Program-made: the position numbers and the translations under genes | Shown here: positions 42,080-52,900 of the stretch, in pieces | Position numbering within the stretch: position 1 is the stretch's first letter | How the letters are laid out: each line of letters opens with the position of its first letter | Source: Platerodrilus igneus | Taxonomy: Eukaryota; Arthropoda; Insecta; Coleoptera; Lycidae | Direction: 5' to 3' | Length of the DNA stretch: 64,000 nucleotides | Assembly (NCBI GenBank): GCA_036346225.1 | Contig: JARFIW010000966.1 | Location: 372,001 to 436,000 of the forward strand | Notes under the pieces: generated by a model | What the model was told of the DNA's origin: nothing | The model's input: only the letters and a program-made list of their open reading frames with translations | Database searches by the model: none

Positions 42080-43020
42080 GGGCATGTGGAAAAGAAAACA
42101 TTTTACTAGGCTAAAGAAAATTAGGCCTATGTTTAAAAGGAACAAATCCAATGGATCATATTTAGGCCTTCTAATCTAGTTGATATAATATATTTTCCTA
42201 CTGTTGTTTGGAATAGTTAATCAATCAATGTTGAATCAATAAACCATACATACTTTTTAATTTTTCAAATCAACAACAAATTGAACTAATTAGTAATATT
42301 TAGCTTTAGTGCAACGATTTAGATAAGTAAGTTCATATTTACAATTCCTCCAATTCTTAATTTACATTTATCCCAAACACCAAAATGGTTGGGGTAAATG
42401 TAGATAACAACATGCAATAGACAAACCCCCACCAGAACATATTAAACTCATAACCAAAATGTTAATAGTAATGTATAGTTACCTTCAATCAGGTTTTTTG
42501 TTGAAGTTCTTCCATTTGCATCGAGGACAACAACTAAATTCACAACACTCGCTGAAATGTTTTATATTAATTTTTGTCACTATGTGGAAGATTTGATGTT
42601 AATGGAGCATAAGCTCATCTGTGAATACTAAAGCTAGAAATAGCTTTGGAAGGAATCTCAACAAACATGTGACTCCAGGTTATCCAACATAAACTTCAAA
42701 ACAAAAGAAAATACTGACACCATTTACAATTACCCCGAATTTACAATTACCCCACCTGACCCTACGTTCGGAATTTCTGAAGTCTTTTAGCTCAAGATCT
42801 TTATCTAGAGAGTGTAATGAATTAGCCATGCTATTACTAAGGACTTACACATCCAAATTTACTTTCATAATTTCTTTTCTGAAATTTACGTGGCTCCATT
42901 CGAGCTTGTTTCCTGTGTGCAGGCATACTCATTCTTGAAAATCTACAATGTTTTTAAAGTACTTCCAGTTTATACTAACTGTGTTATTGCGTAAACATTT
43001 CCTGTTGCCCAGTGTATTGC
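42080..43020. other. No gene seen
   Basis: AT-rich spacer. Contains ATTTACAATTACCCC twice in tandem near 42725, and GGGGTAAATGTAGATAAC near 42390 with partial similarity to its complement. No family recognised. Confidence 0.5.
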
Positions 43021-43021
43021 A

Positions 43022-44010
43022 TATTAGTTTTATCATGTTTTATTTATTTATTTTTATTTATTAATGTCTTTATTATTATTATTATTAATATACAGCAAAT
43101 ATAAAACGGCCAAATTGGCGAGGTTTGGGCTAAAGAGCCCACTCTTACACCTAACAAAAATAACCGCAAATAAATACAAAAGGAAATTATCAATAATAGA
43201 TAAATAAATATTTTTATGTAGCCTAGTAAAATAACCCACACACACATGCACGCACGCATGCACACACATGCATGCATGCGCACTTAGGGGGTGTGATTGA
43301 ATAACAAACATAAATAAGATCATGCTTCGATAGTTCAAGAGCCGGTATTTGCCCAAAAAACGCCTTAGTAATATTTGACATTACTATATGATCTATAGTT
43401 GAATGCGTTTCCTGCCTGACGTTTAATTTATTGTGAGTGGATTGCAGTGGTAATAAATGTAGATTACAGGAATCAATAATGCGATTTAATTGACACATGT
43501 CACTACCATCATTACTCAAATTTACGTTGAAATCTCCTAAAATAATAATTTCAGTATACTTGAGGTACACAATCAAATAATACATCTTGTGTTCGACAAA
43601 TGAGCCACACTAGGCGGGCGGTAAACTATCCCAACTAAAATTTTGATATTTTTAAACGAAATTTCTACAAATAAATATTCAGGTCGAGCCCGCTATTCTG
43701 ATTGAGAAACCGCAACCACCTTCACTATCAAGTCGTCTCTAGTGAATAAAGCTACACCACCACCACGCTGCTTAGTACGGTTATTTCTGTAGAGACGGTA
43801 CCCATGTAAATGGATTAAATTATCTGCAAGGGAAGGCTTCAACCAACTTTAAGAAATTGCAATACAATGGGTAACACTATTTCAAATATATTGACAAAAT
43901 CATCAAATTTGCTTAATAATGATTCAGCGTTATTTGACAACAATTAAAAATTCGAGAATGTTTCTTTTGAGATTGTTGAAGCAGACTGGCAGCAGATGGT
44001 ACGCTTGGTA
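43022..44010 (-). pseudogene. LINE-F: endonuclease fragment plus 3' end
   Basis: Minus strand. From about 43990 the apurinic-endonuclease domain of a jockey/CR1-type LINE reads in shifting frames: KFDDFVNIFEIVLPI, LADNLIHLHGYRLYRNN, RTKQRGGGVALFTRDD, VGIVYRPPSVAHL, then (frame 43585-43223) IIILGDFNVNLSNDG and HSTIDHIVMSN. A CA/TGCA microsatellite (43238-43280) interrupts the frame. After it a 3'-UTR-like stretch ends in TAA/TAAA repeats at 43030-43095. No reverse transcriptase lies between the endonuclease and the 3' end, so the copy is internally deleted. Confidence 0.7.
43238..43280. repeat. CA/TGCA microsatellite
   Basis: ACACACACATGCACGCACGC-type repeats inside the LINE-F remnant. Confidence 0.8.
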
Positions 44011-44640
44011 GGCATAAAAGAATATCTGATTCGTCCTTCTTATCAAAGTATTCGATATCAATTTTACAAAGATCTAAAAAGTGATCAGCCATAGGCAGTA
44101 GAAAGTAATAATTTAAAAGTTGTCTGTCCCTGGTAGGCAAGAAATACTAAGCACCGCATTCACATTCACACAAATATCATGCAGTCCATAAATAAGGCAA
44201 ACTAAAACTAATACTAAAACTAATACAAACTCGATAATGACTTTAAAGAAAAAGCTATAAAACATAACAACAGATTAACTAATTAAAGGGCAAACACTTA
44301 TGGTATTTGCAATAACTGACCTAGACTGAAATAATATGGTCATAGCCACTCCTGTCGTTATAGGTTTTTTTAAATATCAATACAATATAATGTATTAGGA
44401 AGGATAAGATAAAGTTTAATACTTAGTATAACATAAAACGAAGATAATATATTATGACATGCAATAATAGTGTTAGTTAAGTTTATAACATTAGGGCATG
44501 TATACTATTACAAATATTAAGCAAGCATATATTCAAAAGCATTCCCGTTAAGAGCCAAGGTAAATGCAATACGAATGCGAAAGACCTACTTCCTGGGATA
44601 TGCCCTACTACGTAATTGGTGAAGAGGAGGTTCAGTTGTA
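44011..44640. other. No gene supported
   Basis: The frame at 44140-43913 (minus) leads into LINE-F and may be its ORF1 end or linker, but shows no motif. The ACTAAAACTAAT unit is tandemly repeated near 44203-44230. The 5' boundary of LINE-A is somewhere at the right side. Confidence 0.4.
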
Positions 44641-44745
44641 GTTTCTGCAGATTCGGGGAGGGTTTTGCTTAACTATTTCTGTTCCTGCTGTGTGGTAATA
44701 CGACGTTTTTTGCCAGTGTTCAATAATAAACTCCCTTTATTCCAG

Positions 44746-45541
44746 ATGGCCGAAAGTAAAGTGACACATAGTGAATCTCCTCAATTAAACTTTAAATGCT
44801 GCAATAACAAAGCATGTAAAATATATGTGTGTAAGTTTTGTTTAAAATTATTTCATAAAAGTTGTCTTTTTCGTATCAAGAACAAAAAATTACTATATGA
44901 TAATGTATTAGTTTGTGGTGATTGTGTTGACAAGCAGTTTGTGGACAATGAATAGAAAACAGATGATCATTTGATAACTGAATTTGAAAAAAGCATTGCA
45001 GATGTTAAAACCAAAGATAAATTTTTAAATAATCTCAAAAAGCAATTTGATGAATTTGTTACAGAAGCAATTGAAAATGAAAATATTATGACTGACCTAC
45101 TGCACAATTCTGAATGTAAAAGGGTGGAGTTGGAGAAACTGCTACTTACAACTAAAGTTAATAAGGAATTTGTTTCTACTCAAACTCAGACACATTTCAT
45201 AAACAATGAGCTAAGTACATATGTAACAAGAAACGAACATTCTGACAAAAACTTTTCTGATGAATGGTTTAAAATAATGATGGGATATTCGCCTATTTTT
45301 AAATCGAAAGATATAGTAAATACAAATACAGAAACAACATTAAATAATAACATTATATCACCTGATAAGGTCATACGCTTAAGAGATAATTCTAATCTCA
45401 ACAAAGAAACAGGTGCTCAGGAAAGGTCAAGTAAAACAAAATATGAAGATAGGAATATTAAGGTAAAAGATAGCAACACAAACAAACTTGGAACTGGTTT
45501 AAATTCAAATTTATCCAGTATCTTAAGATACAGAAAAACAT
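44746..45541 (+). pseudogene. LINE-A ORF1, first segment: zinc finger and linker
   Basis: ATG at 44746, after CTCCCTTTATTCCAG. The protein starts MAESKVTHSESPQLNFKC and has a Cys/His finger, C-C-N-x(3)-C-x(4)-C-x(2)-C-x(4)-F-H-x(2)-C followed by CGDC, of PHD-like spacing. This is common at the N-terminus of insect LINE ORF1 proteins. A TAG at 44953-44955 breaks the frame; it reopens at 44971 as a Lys/Glu-rich, probably coiled-coil region (ITEFEKSIADVKTKDKFLNN) ending ILRYRKT at 45540. There LINE-B begins, and the frame resumes at 49465 with YNEELDKQSPLNV. ORF1 proteins bind the element RNA. Confidence 0.7.
45534..45541. repeat. Putative LINE-B target duplication AAAAACAT, left copy
   Basis: AAAAACAT recurs at 49457-49464. 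Removing one copy and everything between them keeps the ORF1 frame of LINE-A. Confidence 0.6.
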
Positions 45542-45761
45542 TTATTAATGCAAATTTATTTATTTATTTATTCATTCATTCATTGGTACACTAGACACAT
45601 GTACAGTGAACTAGAACTCCAATAAGAAGAGTTTCAGCTAAGCTGGTTTACAAGCTCTCCTAAAACAATACAACTAAACAAACAATAAGCCTTACATGTA
45701 AATTACAGTATTTTGAATACTACAAGATATGGGCATATAACTATGTGCTACTAATGTAGCA

Positions 45762-47359
45762 TTAATCCATTAATAAAGCTACCAAAATTTGTTTTTTAAA
45801 GCTCTCCTTGCGGCTAACTTGAAAGAGTGAATAATATTTATTGAATATGGATGGAGCCATGTACAGAAAAGAACAATGAAATTTTCTAGTTGAACGATAA
45901 GGAATAGATAACTCTTGAATATTCCTTAAGTTTAACTTATGTGCCAGTGCCCTGGGTAGCAGCATTTCAACTAAGTATGCAGGACATTTTGCAGTGGTTA
46001 CTTGATATGTGAAGGACGAGAACTGCAGTGTAGCTCTATTATGGAATTTAAGTATTGCTCTGGAGTTATAATGAGGTGTTACATGTTCCCTAGATTCTAC
46101 GTTAAATGAGTATCTAAAACATACATTCTGCAGCACCTGTATTTTGTGTTTGAATAGTTGTGATAGAAAGTTGTAATAAACCACACTGCAGTAGTCAAGA
46201 TTACACAATACTAGACTGTTACAAAGTCTCCATTTTATGGAAGAACTTAGAAGTAATTTGTATCTGTACAAGGTGTGCATTTTGTGATAAGCAATTCTGA
46301 TTTTTGTATTAACGTGCTGTTTAAAGCTAAGTTGAGAATCTATAGTTACCCCAGGTATTTAGCATAATCACAAATGGGTATTATTGAATTATCAATATGT
46401 AGGTCAACAGTGCGTCTCATTTCAGCCTTGGTGCAGAAAGTTTTGGAACCAACACAAATAGCTACAGTCTTAGTTGCATTAAGTACCAAACCATTATTGG
46501 CTATCCATGAACTGACTGCTGCAAGATCATCATTTAACTGATTGATTGCATGGTTAATATTGTAAATGTCTGTTGAAGTATATAGAAGCACATCGTCGGC
46601 ATACATACGATATTTGCAAGCGGATGATAACTGTTGAGGCAGATCTGCTGTGAAGATTGCAAACAATAGTGGTCCCAGGATGCTACCTTGTGGAACTCCT
46701 TGAGCAACAGCAAGGGGCATGGATATTTGGTTGTTAATTTTGACTGACTGTGTCCTTCCTTTTAAATTACTTGTGAACCATTGTAGAACAATACCTTGAA
46801 TTCCATAGTAAGTTAGCTTTGCTTCTAACAGTGTATGGTTAATTACATCGAAAGCTTTACTAAAGTCAAGTAATACCAGGTATGTAACTTGTTCTGTATC
46901 TATTGAACTACTAAGATCAGATATGACTTTGGTCAATGCTGTAGCAGTACTATAGCCTTTACGAAAACCTGACCGATGTGCAGGTAGTATATTATGATTA
47001 GCGATATGCTGAGTTAATTGAATATATACCAAATGCTCTATAACTTTGGATATAACAGATAGTATGCTTATTGGACGTAGGTCTGCAAAGGTAGTTGCTA
47101 GTGGTATTTTCTGAATAGGTGTAACTAGCGATTCCTTCCATATAGTAGGAAAGGAGCCTTGTTGAAGTGAGAAGTTAATGATGTGTGTAATCACATCAAT
47201 GCTATATGGCATTATTAACAATAGCATCTTCCTGTCAATTCCATCTTTACCCTCTGCATTAGATTTGAGTTTTTTAAAAGATTTCCATACTAGGTCTGTT
47301 ATAACTGGTTGAAAGCTAGCAAGACAGGTTCCAGGTGAATAACATGTAATGTTGATCAA
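45762..47359 (-). pseudogene. LINE-B reverse transcriptase and C-terminal domain
   Basis: Frame 47359-46346 holds the RT in order: KSNAEGKDGIDRKMLLLIM (block 0/1), LRPISILSVISKVIEHLV, RSGFRKGYSTATALTKV, VLLDFSKAFDVINHTLLE (first catalytic Asp), AQGVPQGSILGPLLFAIF and YRMYADDVLLYT (YADD), then NATKTVAICVGSK. All core motifs are intact. One lost base near 46347 shifts the frame; it resumes TIDSQLSFKQHVNTKI and runs as 46280-45762 to LFQVSRKESFKKQILVALL. TTG at 47359 is the first codon of the open frame only because the 5' half is inverted away. The RT would copy LINE RNA at a nicked target. Confidence 0.85.
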
Positions 47360-47718
47360 GTGACAAGTGTATTAATGTGCTCCTCACAGTATTACAAATT
47401 TCACTGATAATTAGTGCTATTTATATACTAATTTTGGTATCCTCTTCAAGCTTGTTACACTGACTTTCATATGAAAATATCCTTTTATAAACAAGGTGCA
47501 TCATATCTATGAAATCATTTGATTTATAATTGCAAAGATTACAGTAATTGGAATGAAATATAAACATCTGTAATTAGAAGATAAACAATTAGAGTTAAAA
47601 GCAGCATTTGCAGTATTATCTACATAGCCTTGCTTTTAGTAGTTATAAACATAGCAACACACTATTTTTATGTTTATCTCTATTTATACAATTGAATTAA
47701 GCTGAATAACTATACAGG
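47360..47718. other. Inversion junction region of LINE-B
   Basis: No clear gene. The junction between the two inverted halves lies here. On the minus strand about 47560-47410 a short frame (FIDMMHLVYKRIFSYESQCN) could be an ORF1-type coiled-coil piece of another LINE. Confidence 0.4.
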
Positions 47719-48830
47719 GTGACTAAAAGGTCACACTGTACTTCATGCAACAATAAGGACAAATTATTTTACTGTAATAAAAGCCAATCACCTACCTGTG
47801 ATAATTGTAGTGGGCTTACCATAACTGAAATTCGATGCCTTGAGTTGAAAAGACGAAGTCTATTATTTTACTGTAAGGCTTGTCTATCAGAGGTAGATAA
47901 TAAACCTGATGTTGATTTAGAGAGCTTAGAGGGCCTACTGCAGGCCAAATTTCAAGAGACATTAAATAACATAAATGCTCTATTTAAATCGTTTAAAATT
48001 GAATTTATCGATATGGCAACAAAATATGTTTCTACAACTCAGACAACTACTTTGACAGATAAACCAATTACATCTTACGCATCCATGGCAAAATCTGAAC
48101 CTGTCCTAGTGGTAAAACCAATGCATAACCAACAAAGGAAAGAAACTAGGAGCGAAATCAAAGATACTATAAATCCAGCCTCCATTGGAATGAATGTTTG
48201 TAAGATTCGTGACTCATCTCAAGGTGGTATAATTATTGGCTGTCATAACAAAACAGAACGAAGCTTACTACAAAAAGAGATTGTTGGTAAACTCGGTAAC
48301 AGATACAAGATAGTAGCTGCAAACTTAAAGAAACCCAAAATCAGAATAGTAAACATTAACAATGATGACGTTTGTGATACAGACATGAACAACATAAGTG
48401 CAAAAATTATTCAGCAAAACAAATTGAAAAATGATCTCAATAATTTTCATTTAAAAGTGCTTAAAATTATGAAAAATGAAAAAACAGGCAACAGTGTAGT
48501 AATAGTTGAAACTGATTCAGATACCCACAAAGCACTGATTCAAATGGGAAGAGCAGCAATTGGATGGTCCATGGGCAGTGTGCACAACCATGTGCATGGT
48601 ACACAGTGCTTTAACTGTCTTAAGTTTGGTCACATAGCTCAAGTTTGAAACCATATGCTCCTTGTGTTCTGGTACACATAGGTATGTAAATTGTACTACT
48701 GACTTCAAACGATGTTCAAACTGCACAGCTGCTAAAGCCAAATTAAATATTGAGATCAATAATGCTCATACTGCAATTGATAAAGAATGTCCTTGCTACC
48801 TTCAATCTTTAAAGAAAGAACTCAACAGGT
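47719..48830 (+). pseudogene. LINE-B ORF1 (inverted half): zinc finger, RNA-binding domains, CCHC knuckles
   Basis: The frame begins GTG ACT AAA AGG, and in this position a mutated ATG is likely. The N-terminal finger reads CTSCNNKDKLFYCNK, CDNCSGLTITEIRC and FYCKACLSEV (PHD-like). The middle has TSYASMAKSEPVLVVKP and a RRM-like region with GGIIIGCHNKTERSLLQKEI near residue 170 and VVIVETDSDTHKALIQMG near 265. The end has CCHC knuckles, CFNCLKFGHIAQV and, after a frameshift near 48645, CSGTHRYVNC and CSNCTAAKAK. ORF1 coats and chaperones the RNA. It stops being ORF1-like near 48830 at YLQSLKKEL. Confidence 0.75.
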
Positions 48831-49456
48831 GTGGAACTGTAGACCTACTTAACCTTACAGATCACCAAGGGATCATATGTGATTTTGACTTAATGGTCCC
48901 TAAACATCAGCCTTTAACTTTAAACAGTAGAGATTACTCCTGTTTTGATAATGATGAATTCGCCTTTGATGCAGGAAACATTCAATGGAATATGGTACAG
49001 ACTTTATCTGACTTAGATAGCAAAGTAAAATACCTTAATGAGGCTGTTAGCTTCCTGTTTGATCTCCATGCACCTGTCATAACAATAATAAGAAGGAAAA
49101 AAGCACTGCCCTATATGACTTTTACTATTAAACAAATACTTAAATGAAAAAATGCCGCCCTTAAACAATATCGAGTAACTGGTAATAAGACTAAATTCCA
49201 ATATTATAAAGATTTAAGGAATTATGCTACATTTGCTATCAGAAGTGAAAAGAAAGCATACTTAGACTACCAATGCAGACTTCATCACATGAACTCAAAG
49301 AAACTCTGGAATGTCTTCGATAGTTGTCAAATCCATACCAAAAATAAGTCTCATATCTCACATGAGATTAAAGATGCCGATGAGTTAAATAACTTATTTA
49401 TAACATCTATCCCTAGAAGACAAGTGCCTGAAATTGAAATCAATAAATTTCTAACA
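48831..49456 (+). pseudogene. LINE-B ORF2 linker after a deleted endonuclease (inverted half)
   Basis: Directly after the ORF1 C-terminus, in frame, comes LTDHQGIICDFDLMVP. This is the very end of a LINE endonuclease domain (S/T-D-H-x-G). The endonuclease-RT linker follows: FDAGNIQWNMVQTLSDLDSK, FLFDLHAPVITIIRRKK, a TGA at 49145-49147, then KNAALKQYRVTGNKTKFQYY and HHMNSKKLWNVF. The remaining 200 or so endonuclease residues are missing. The frame ends EIEINKFLTKN at the AAAAACAT repeat. Confidence 0.7.
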
Positions 49457-49464
49457 AAAAACAT
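49457..49464. repeat. Putative LINE-B target duplication AAAAACAT, right copy
   Basis: See 45534-45541. Confidence 0.6.
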
Positions 49465-49549
49465 ACAATGAGGAACTTGATAAGCAATCACCACTTAACG
49501 TTTCCAAGTGCATAAATGATAGTACTAAAACATTAACATCTAAGGATAC
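49465..49549 (+). pseudogene. LINE-A ORF1, second segment between two insertions
   Basis: 85 nt encoding YNEELDKQSPLNVSKC and INDSTKTLTSKD, in frame with 45540 upstream and 57789 downstream. It proves that LINE-B and the Bel/Pao element both landed in the same ORF1. Confidence 0.75.
49545..49549. repeat. Target duplication GATAC, left
   Basis: Five bases directly before the left LTR; repeated at 57784-57788. Confidence 0.9.
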
Positions 49550-49833
49550 TGTAAGGTGACGGCGTACTGCAGTTCACCTTATGTAACGAGAACACAACGG
49601 TGTTTTACCAATATTTCCTTTTATATTAAAATAAACAGGAGACGAGATTTGAGCATCTTTATTGTAGCACGAACACAAGAATACTGAGTATATACATTTA
49701 CAGCCACCGCATGGTGGGGTGAAAGGGCAAAACTGGCACGCAGGCCGTCTCATTTCCTAGCTATAACGATACATTAAAAGAATGTACTAACATACTACCA
49801 AAGTACAATTTATTGTCATGATGGGACGTAACA
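49550..49833 (-). repeat. 3' LTR of Bel/Pao copy 2
   Basis: Minus-strand LTR starting TGTTACGTCCCATCATGAC and ending CGTCACCTTACA. Inside it are TGTATATACTCAGTATTC, a TATA-plus-initiator arrangement, and AATAAA (RC of 49658-49663) 30-35 nt further, a plausible polyadenylation signal. Confidence 0.95.
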
Positions 49834-49847
49834 TGCCGCCTCCCTTG
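49834..49847 (-). other. Polypurine tract
   Basis: On the minus strand CAAGGGAGGCGGCA directly abuts the 3' LTR, the expected plus-strand primer site. The 49848-49994 stretch between it and the stop codon is AT-rich 3' UTR. Confidence 0.75.
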
Positions 49848-49994
49848 AAATTAGTAATTTCGAAAAGCTAAATAAAGGATAAACTACGCTAATTTTACAC
49901 TCTAACAAATATATTACGTAACACAAGCTGTTTCAATTTAAACATAAACGTTTTTTTAACATTAAGCTAACTACATTAGGCTGCGCATTTGTCA

Positions 49995-52900
49995 TTAGTC
50001 AATATCGATTGGTAGCGCACACAATTTCACAGTAGGTCTTTTTATTATGCCACTTGACGTACGCACACTAACTACCCGCATCTCACCATCAACTCCTGGA
50101 TGCACTTCAGTTATACGGCCTAGCTTCCACATACGCGATGGCAAATTGTCTTCTGAGATGATAACTAACTGATCTGGAGCCAAAGGAAAACCTTGAGAAA
50201 TCTTCCATTTTTGACGTTCTTGCAACTCCTGAAGGTACTCTCCTTTCCATTTCAACCAAAAATCCTGCTGGATGCGCTGCACGTATTGCCATCGTGATAG
50301 TTTATTAATAGGTTCCATTGTTAAGTTCACTTCTGGAACTGCCATTAAATTGTCACCAATTAAAAAATGCCCCGGCGTCAGATAGTCAAAGTCGTTTGCG
50401 TCCTGAGAAAGAGGTACTAATGGACGAGAATTGAGTACACTTTCGACTTCAATTAATAAAGTATATAACTCAATAAAGGTTAAATTAGCATTTGACGCAA
50501 CCTTATAAATATGCCTTTTAAAAGACCTTACGGCGGCTTCCCAAAGACCACCTAAATGGGGCCCCCTAGGGACATTAAAACGAAAGTTTATATTATGGGA
50601 AGTAGCTTCTCTTTCGATGGCGTTCTGAAACCTTCCATTTTTTAGAAAATCTACGATCTCATGCAGTTCATTGGCTGCACCCACATAATTAGTCCCGTTA
50701 TCGCAAAATATTTTGAATGGAACCCCACCTCTGCCAACAAATCTTTTAAGCGTTACAATAAACGCTTCCGTGGTTAAATTTTCTACAATTTCGCAATGAA
50801 CAGCCTTTGTTGCCATGCATATAAACACACAGCCGTACGATTTAATTATTTTTCGAGATTTACGTGTACCTTCCTTGATAAAGAAGGGTCCAAAATAATC
50901 TGTACCTACACTTGAGAATGGTCTATTGTTACCTTGTAAACGACAGGCAGGTAAATCAGACATTTTTGGTTGTGATGTTAAAGGATTATGTCGAAAACAA
51001 AGCACGCATCTCCGTACAATTTTTCTAACAACATTTTTACCTGACAGAGGCCAGTATTTTAATCTAGTAGCGGCTAAAGTTCCTTGAGTACCGCTATGTA
51101 AACTAGCTTTATGAGCTCGAGAGACAATTGCATCACAAAGTAAGCCCTTTGCAAGCAATATTGGATGTTTATTATTAAATTGCATACTCGAATGACGCAA
51201 GCGCCCTCCTACGCGTAATATCCCGTTTTCATCCAGAAATGGATTTAAGGACAATAACCTTGACTTAGTATTCAGCCCTTGAGAACCTTGCAACTGGTCA
51301 ATCTCTTTACTAAAAGAAATTCTTTGATCAATCTTTAACAATGCAGTTTCCGCTTCATTGAGCTCCTTTACCGACAATTCTGAGGTATCCCTTTTTAATT
51401 TATTTTTACAGTTAAAAATAAACCTTTTACAGGTAGCAATTAAACGAACTAATTTAGTAATGGACGAATATTTTAAGAAAATGCACTGTGCAAATTCACG
51501 CAACTCATTAACGTCACAATCGCTGATCCCAACAGTAAATACTTTAGCCTCTGGCACATCTACCTGGCATTTTATTGAGTTAAATAATTTCGGTTTAAAA
51601 TCAGCTTGATTTAGAAATGCAGGGCCTCGCCACCACAAATTGTTTTTTATTAAATCAGCAGGGTATTGTCCCCTAGAAATAATATCTGCAGGGTTGTTGA
51701 TTGTGTCAACGTGATACCATGATTCCGATTTTGATATATTTTGAATTTCTGTTATTCGATTTGCTACGAAAGATTTCCAACGACTAGGACATGATTTAAT
51801 CCAACACAGAGCAATCGTTGAATCTGTATAATAATTAATCACCGAAAATTTCATATTGGACGAACTTAGCACCTTTTCGACTAATTCAGCCAATAATGAA
51901 GCAGCACATAATTCCAATCGTGGTAAACTTATTGTTTTAAGAGGAGCTACTCTTGATCTTGCGCATAAAATTCCACAATTAATACTATTGTTGGACATAA
52001 TTTCTCTAACAAAAACGCAAGCTCCGTATGCTCGCTCACTAGCATCGGCGAAACCGTATAATTCAATACGTGAATTGTTCCCAAAAACAAGTTCGCGAGG
52101 AATGTTAATATTTGAAATGTCGTTCAATTGAGAACTAAATTCTTTCCAACGAGTGTGAAGCTCATTTGGGACGGTTTCATCCCAACCGGTTTTAATTTTC
52201 CACAACTCTTGCATAATTAATTTGGAAATTGTAATAACGGGACCGAGCAATCCAAGTGGATCAAATAATTTTGAGATGTGACTTAAAATCATACGCTTTG
52301 TGACACGCGATTCCTTGCAATCTAATCGTGTTTTATATAGTATCGCATCTTTTGTAGGGCACCATAAAACACCCAAAGTTTTCAAACTGTCACCCTCATT
52401 ACACGGAATAATTAGATTTTGTTGATCAGATTCTATATTTTTCAATAGATTACTGTTATTGGAATTCCACTTTCGTAGTGGAAACCCTCCCGAGTCTAAA
52501 ACGTTTATTATTTTGTTGCGCAATTGCAACAATTCAGCTTCATTATTACCGCCAGTAATTAAATCATCCATGTAAAAGTCATTGGTTATCGTCCTATATA
52601 AATTTGGATCAGAACTTGCATACGGTAATGCAAGCTCAAACAAACATTTTGTTGCAATAAACGACGCGGGTCGTGTACCATACATGAGCGTTTTTAATTC
52701 GAATATCTTGACTTCCTCATCTGAAGAAAAGCGAAATAATATTCTTTGATACGGCGTGTCTTCAGGATTAATCAGAATCTGCCTATACATTTTTGTTATA
52801 TCCGAGCATAAAACAAATTTATAAAATCGAAATCGAGTAAGAATGCTGAAAAGATCGTTTTGTAATACCGGACCTAGCATTAGAATATCGTTTAGTGAAA

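Larger units (their letters stand above)
45542..49456 (-). mobile_element. LINE-B, jockey-type non-LTR retrotransposon with 5' inversion
   Basis: The 3' half (reverse transcriptase and 3' UTR, 45542-47359 or a little more) is on the minus strand. It ends at left in AATG/AATA repeats (45548-45583). The 5' half (ORF1 and the endonuclease-to-RT linker, about 47700-49456) is on the plus strand. The linker ends at about the point in the protein where the RT half begins, so the two halves are neighbours in the parent element but inverted. This is the usual product of twin priming. The endonuclease domain is missing from the 5' half. Confidence 0.75.

Noticed and set aside
44500..44650. A LINE-A target duplication matching the CCATCTGATG beside its tail
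   Set aside because: I searched the left flank by eye and did not find the sequence.
50107..52131. Short ORFs within the Bel/Pao gag-pol on either strand
   Set aside because: They are shadows of the 1,739-codon frame.
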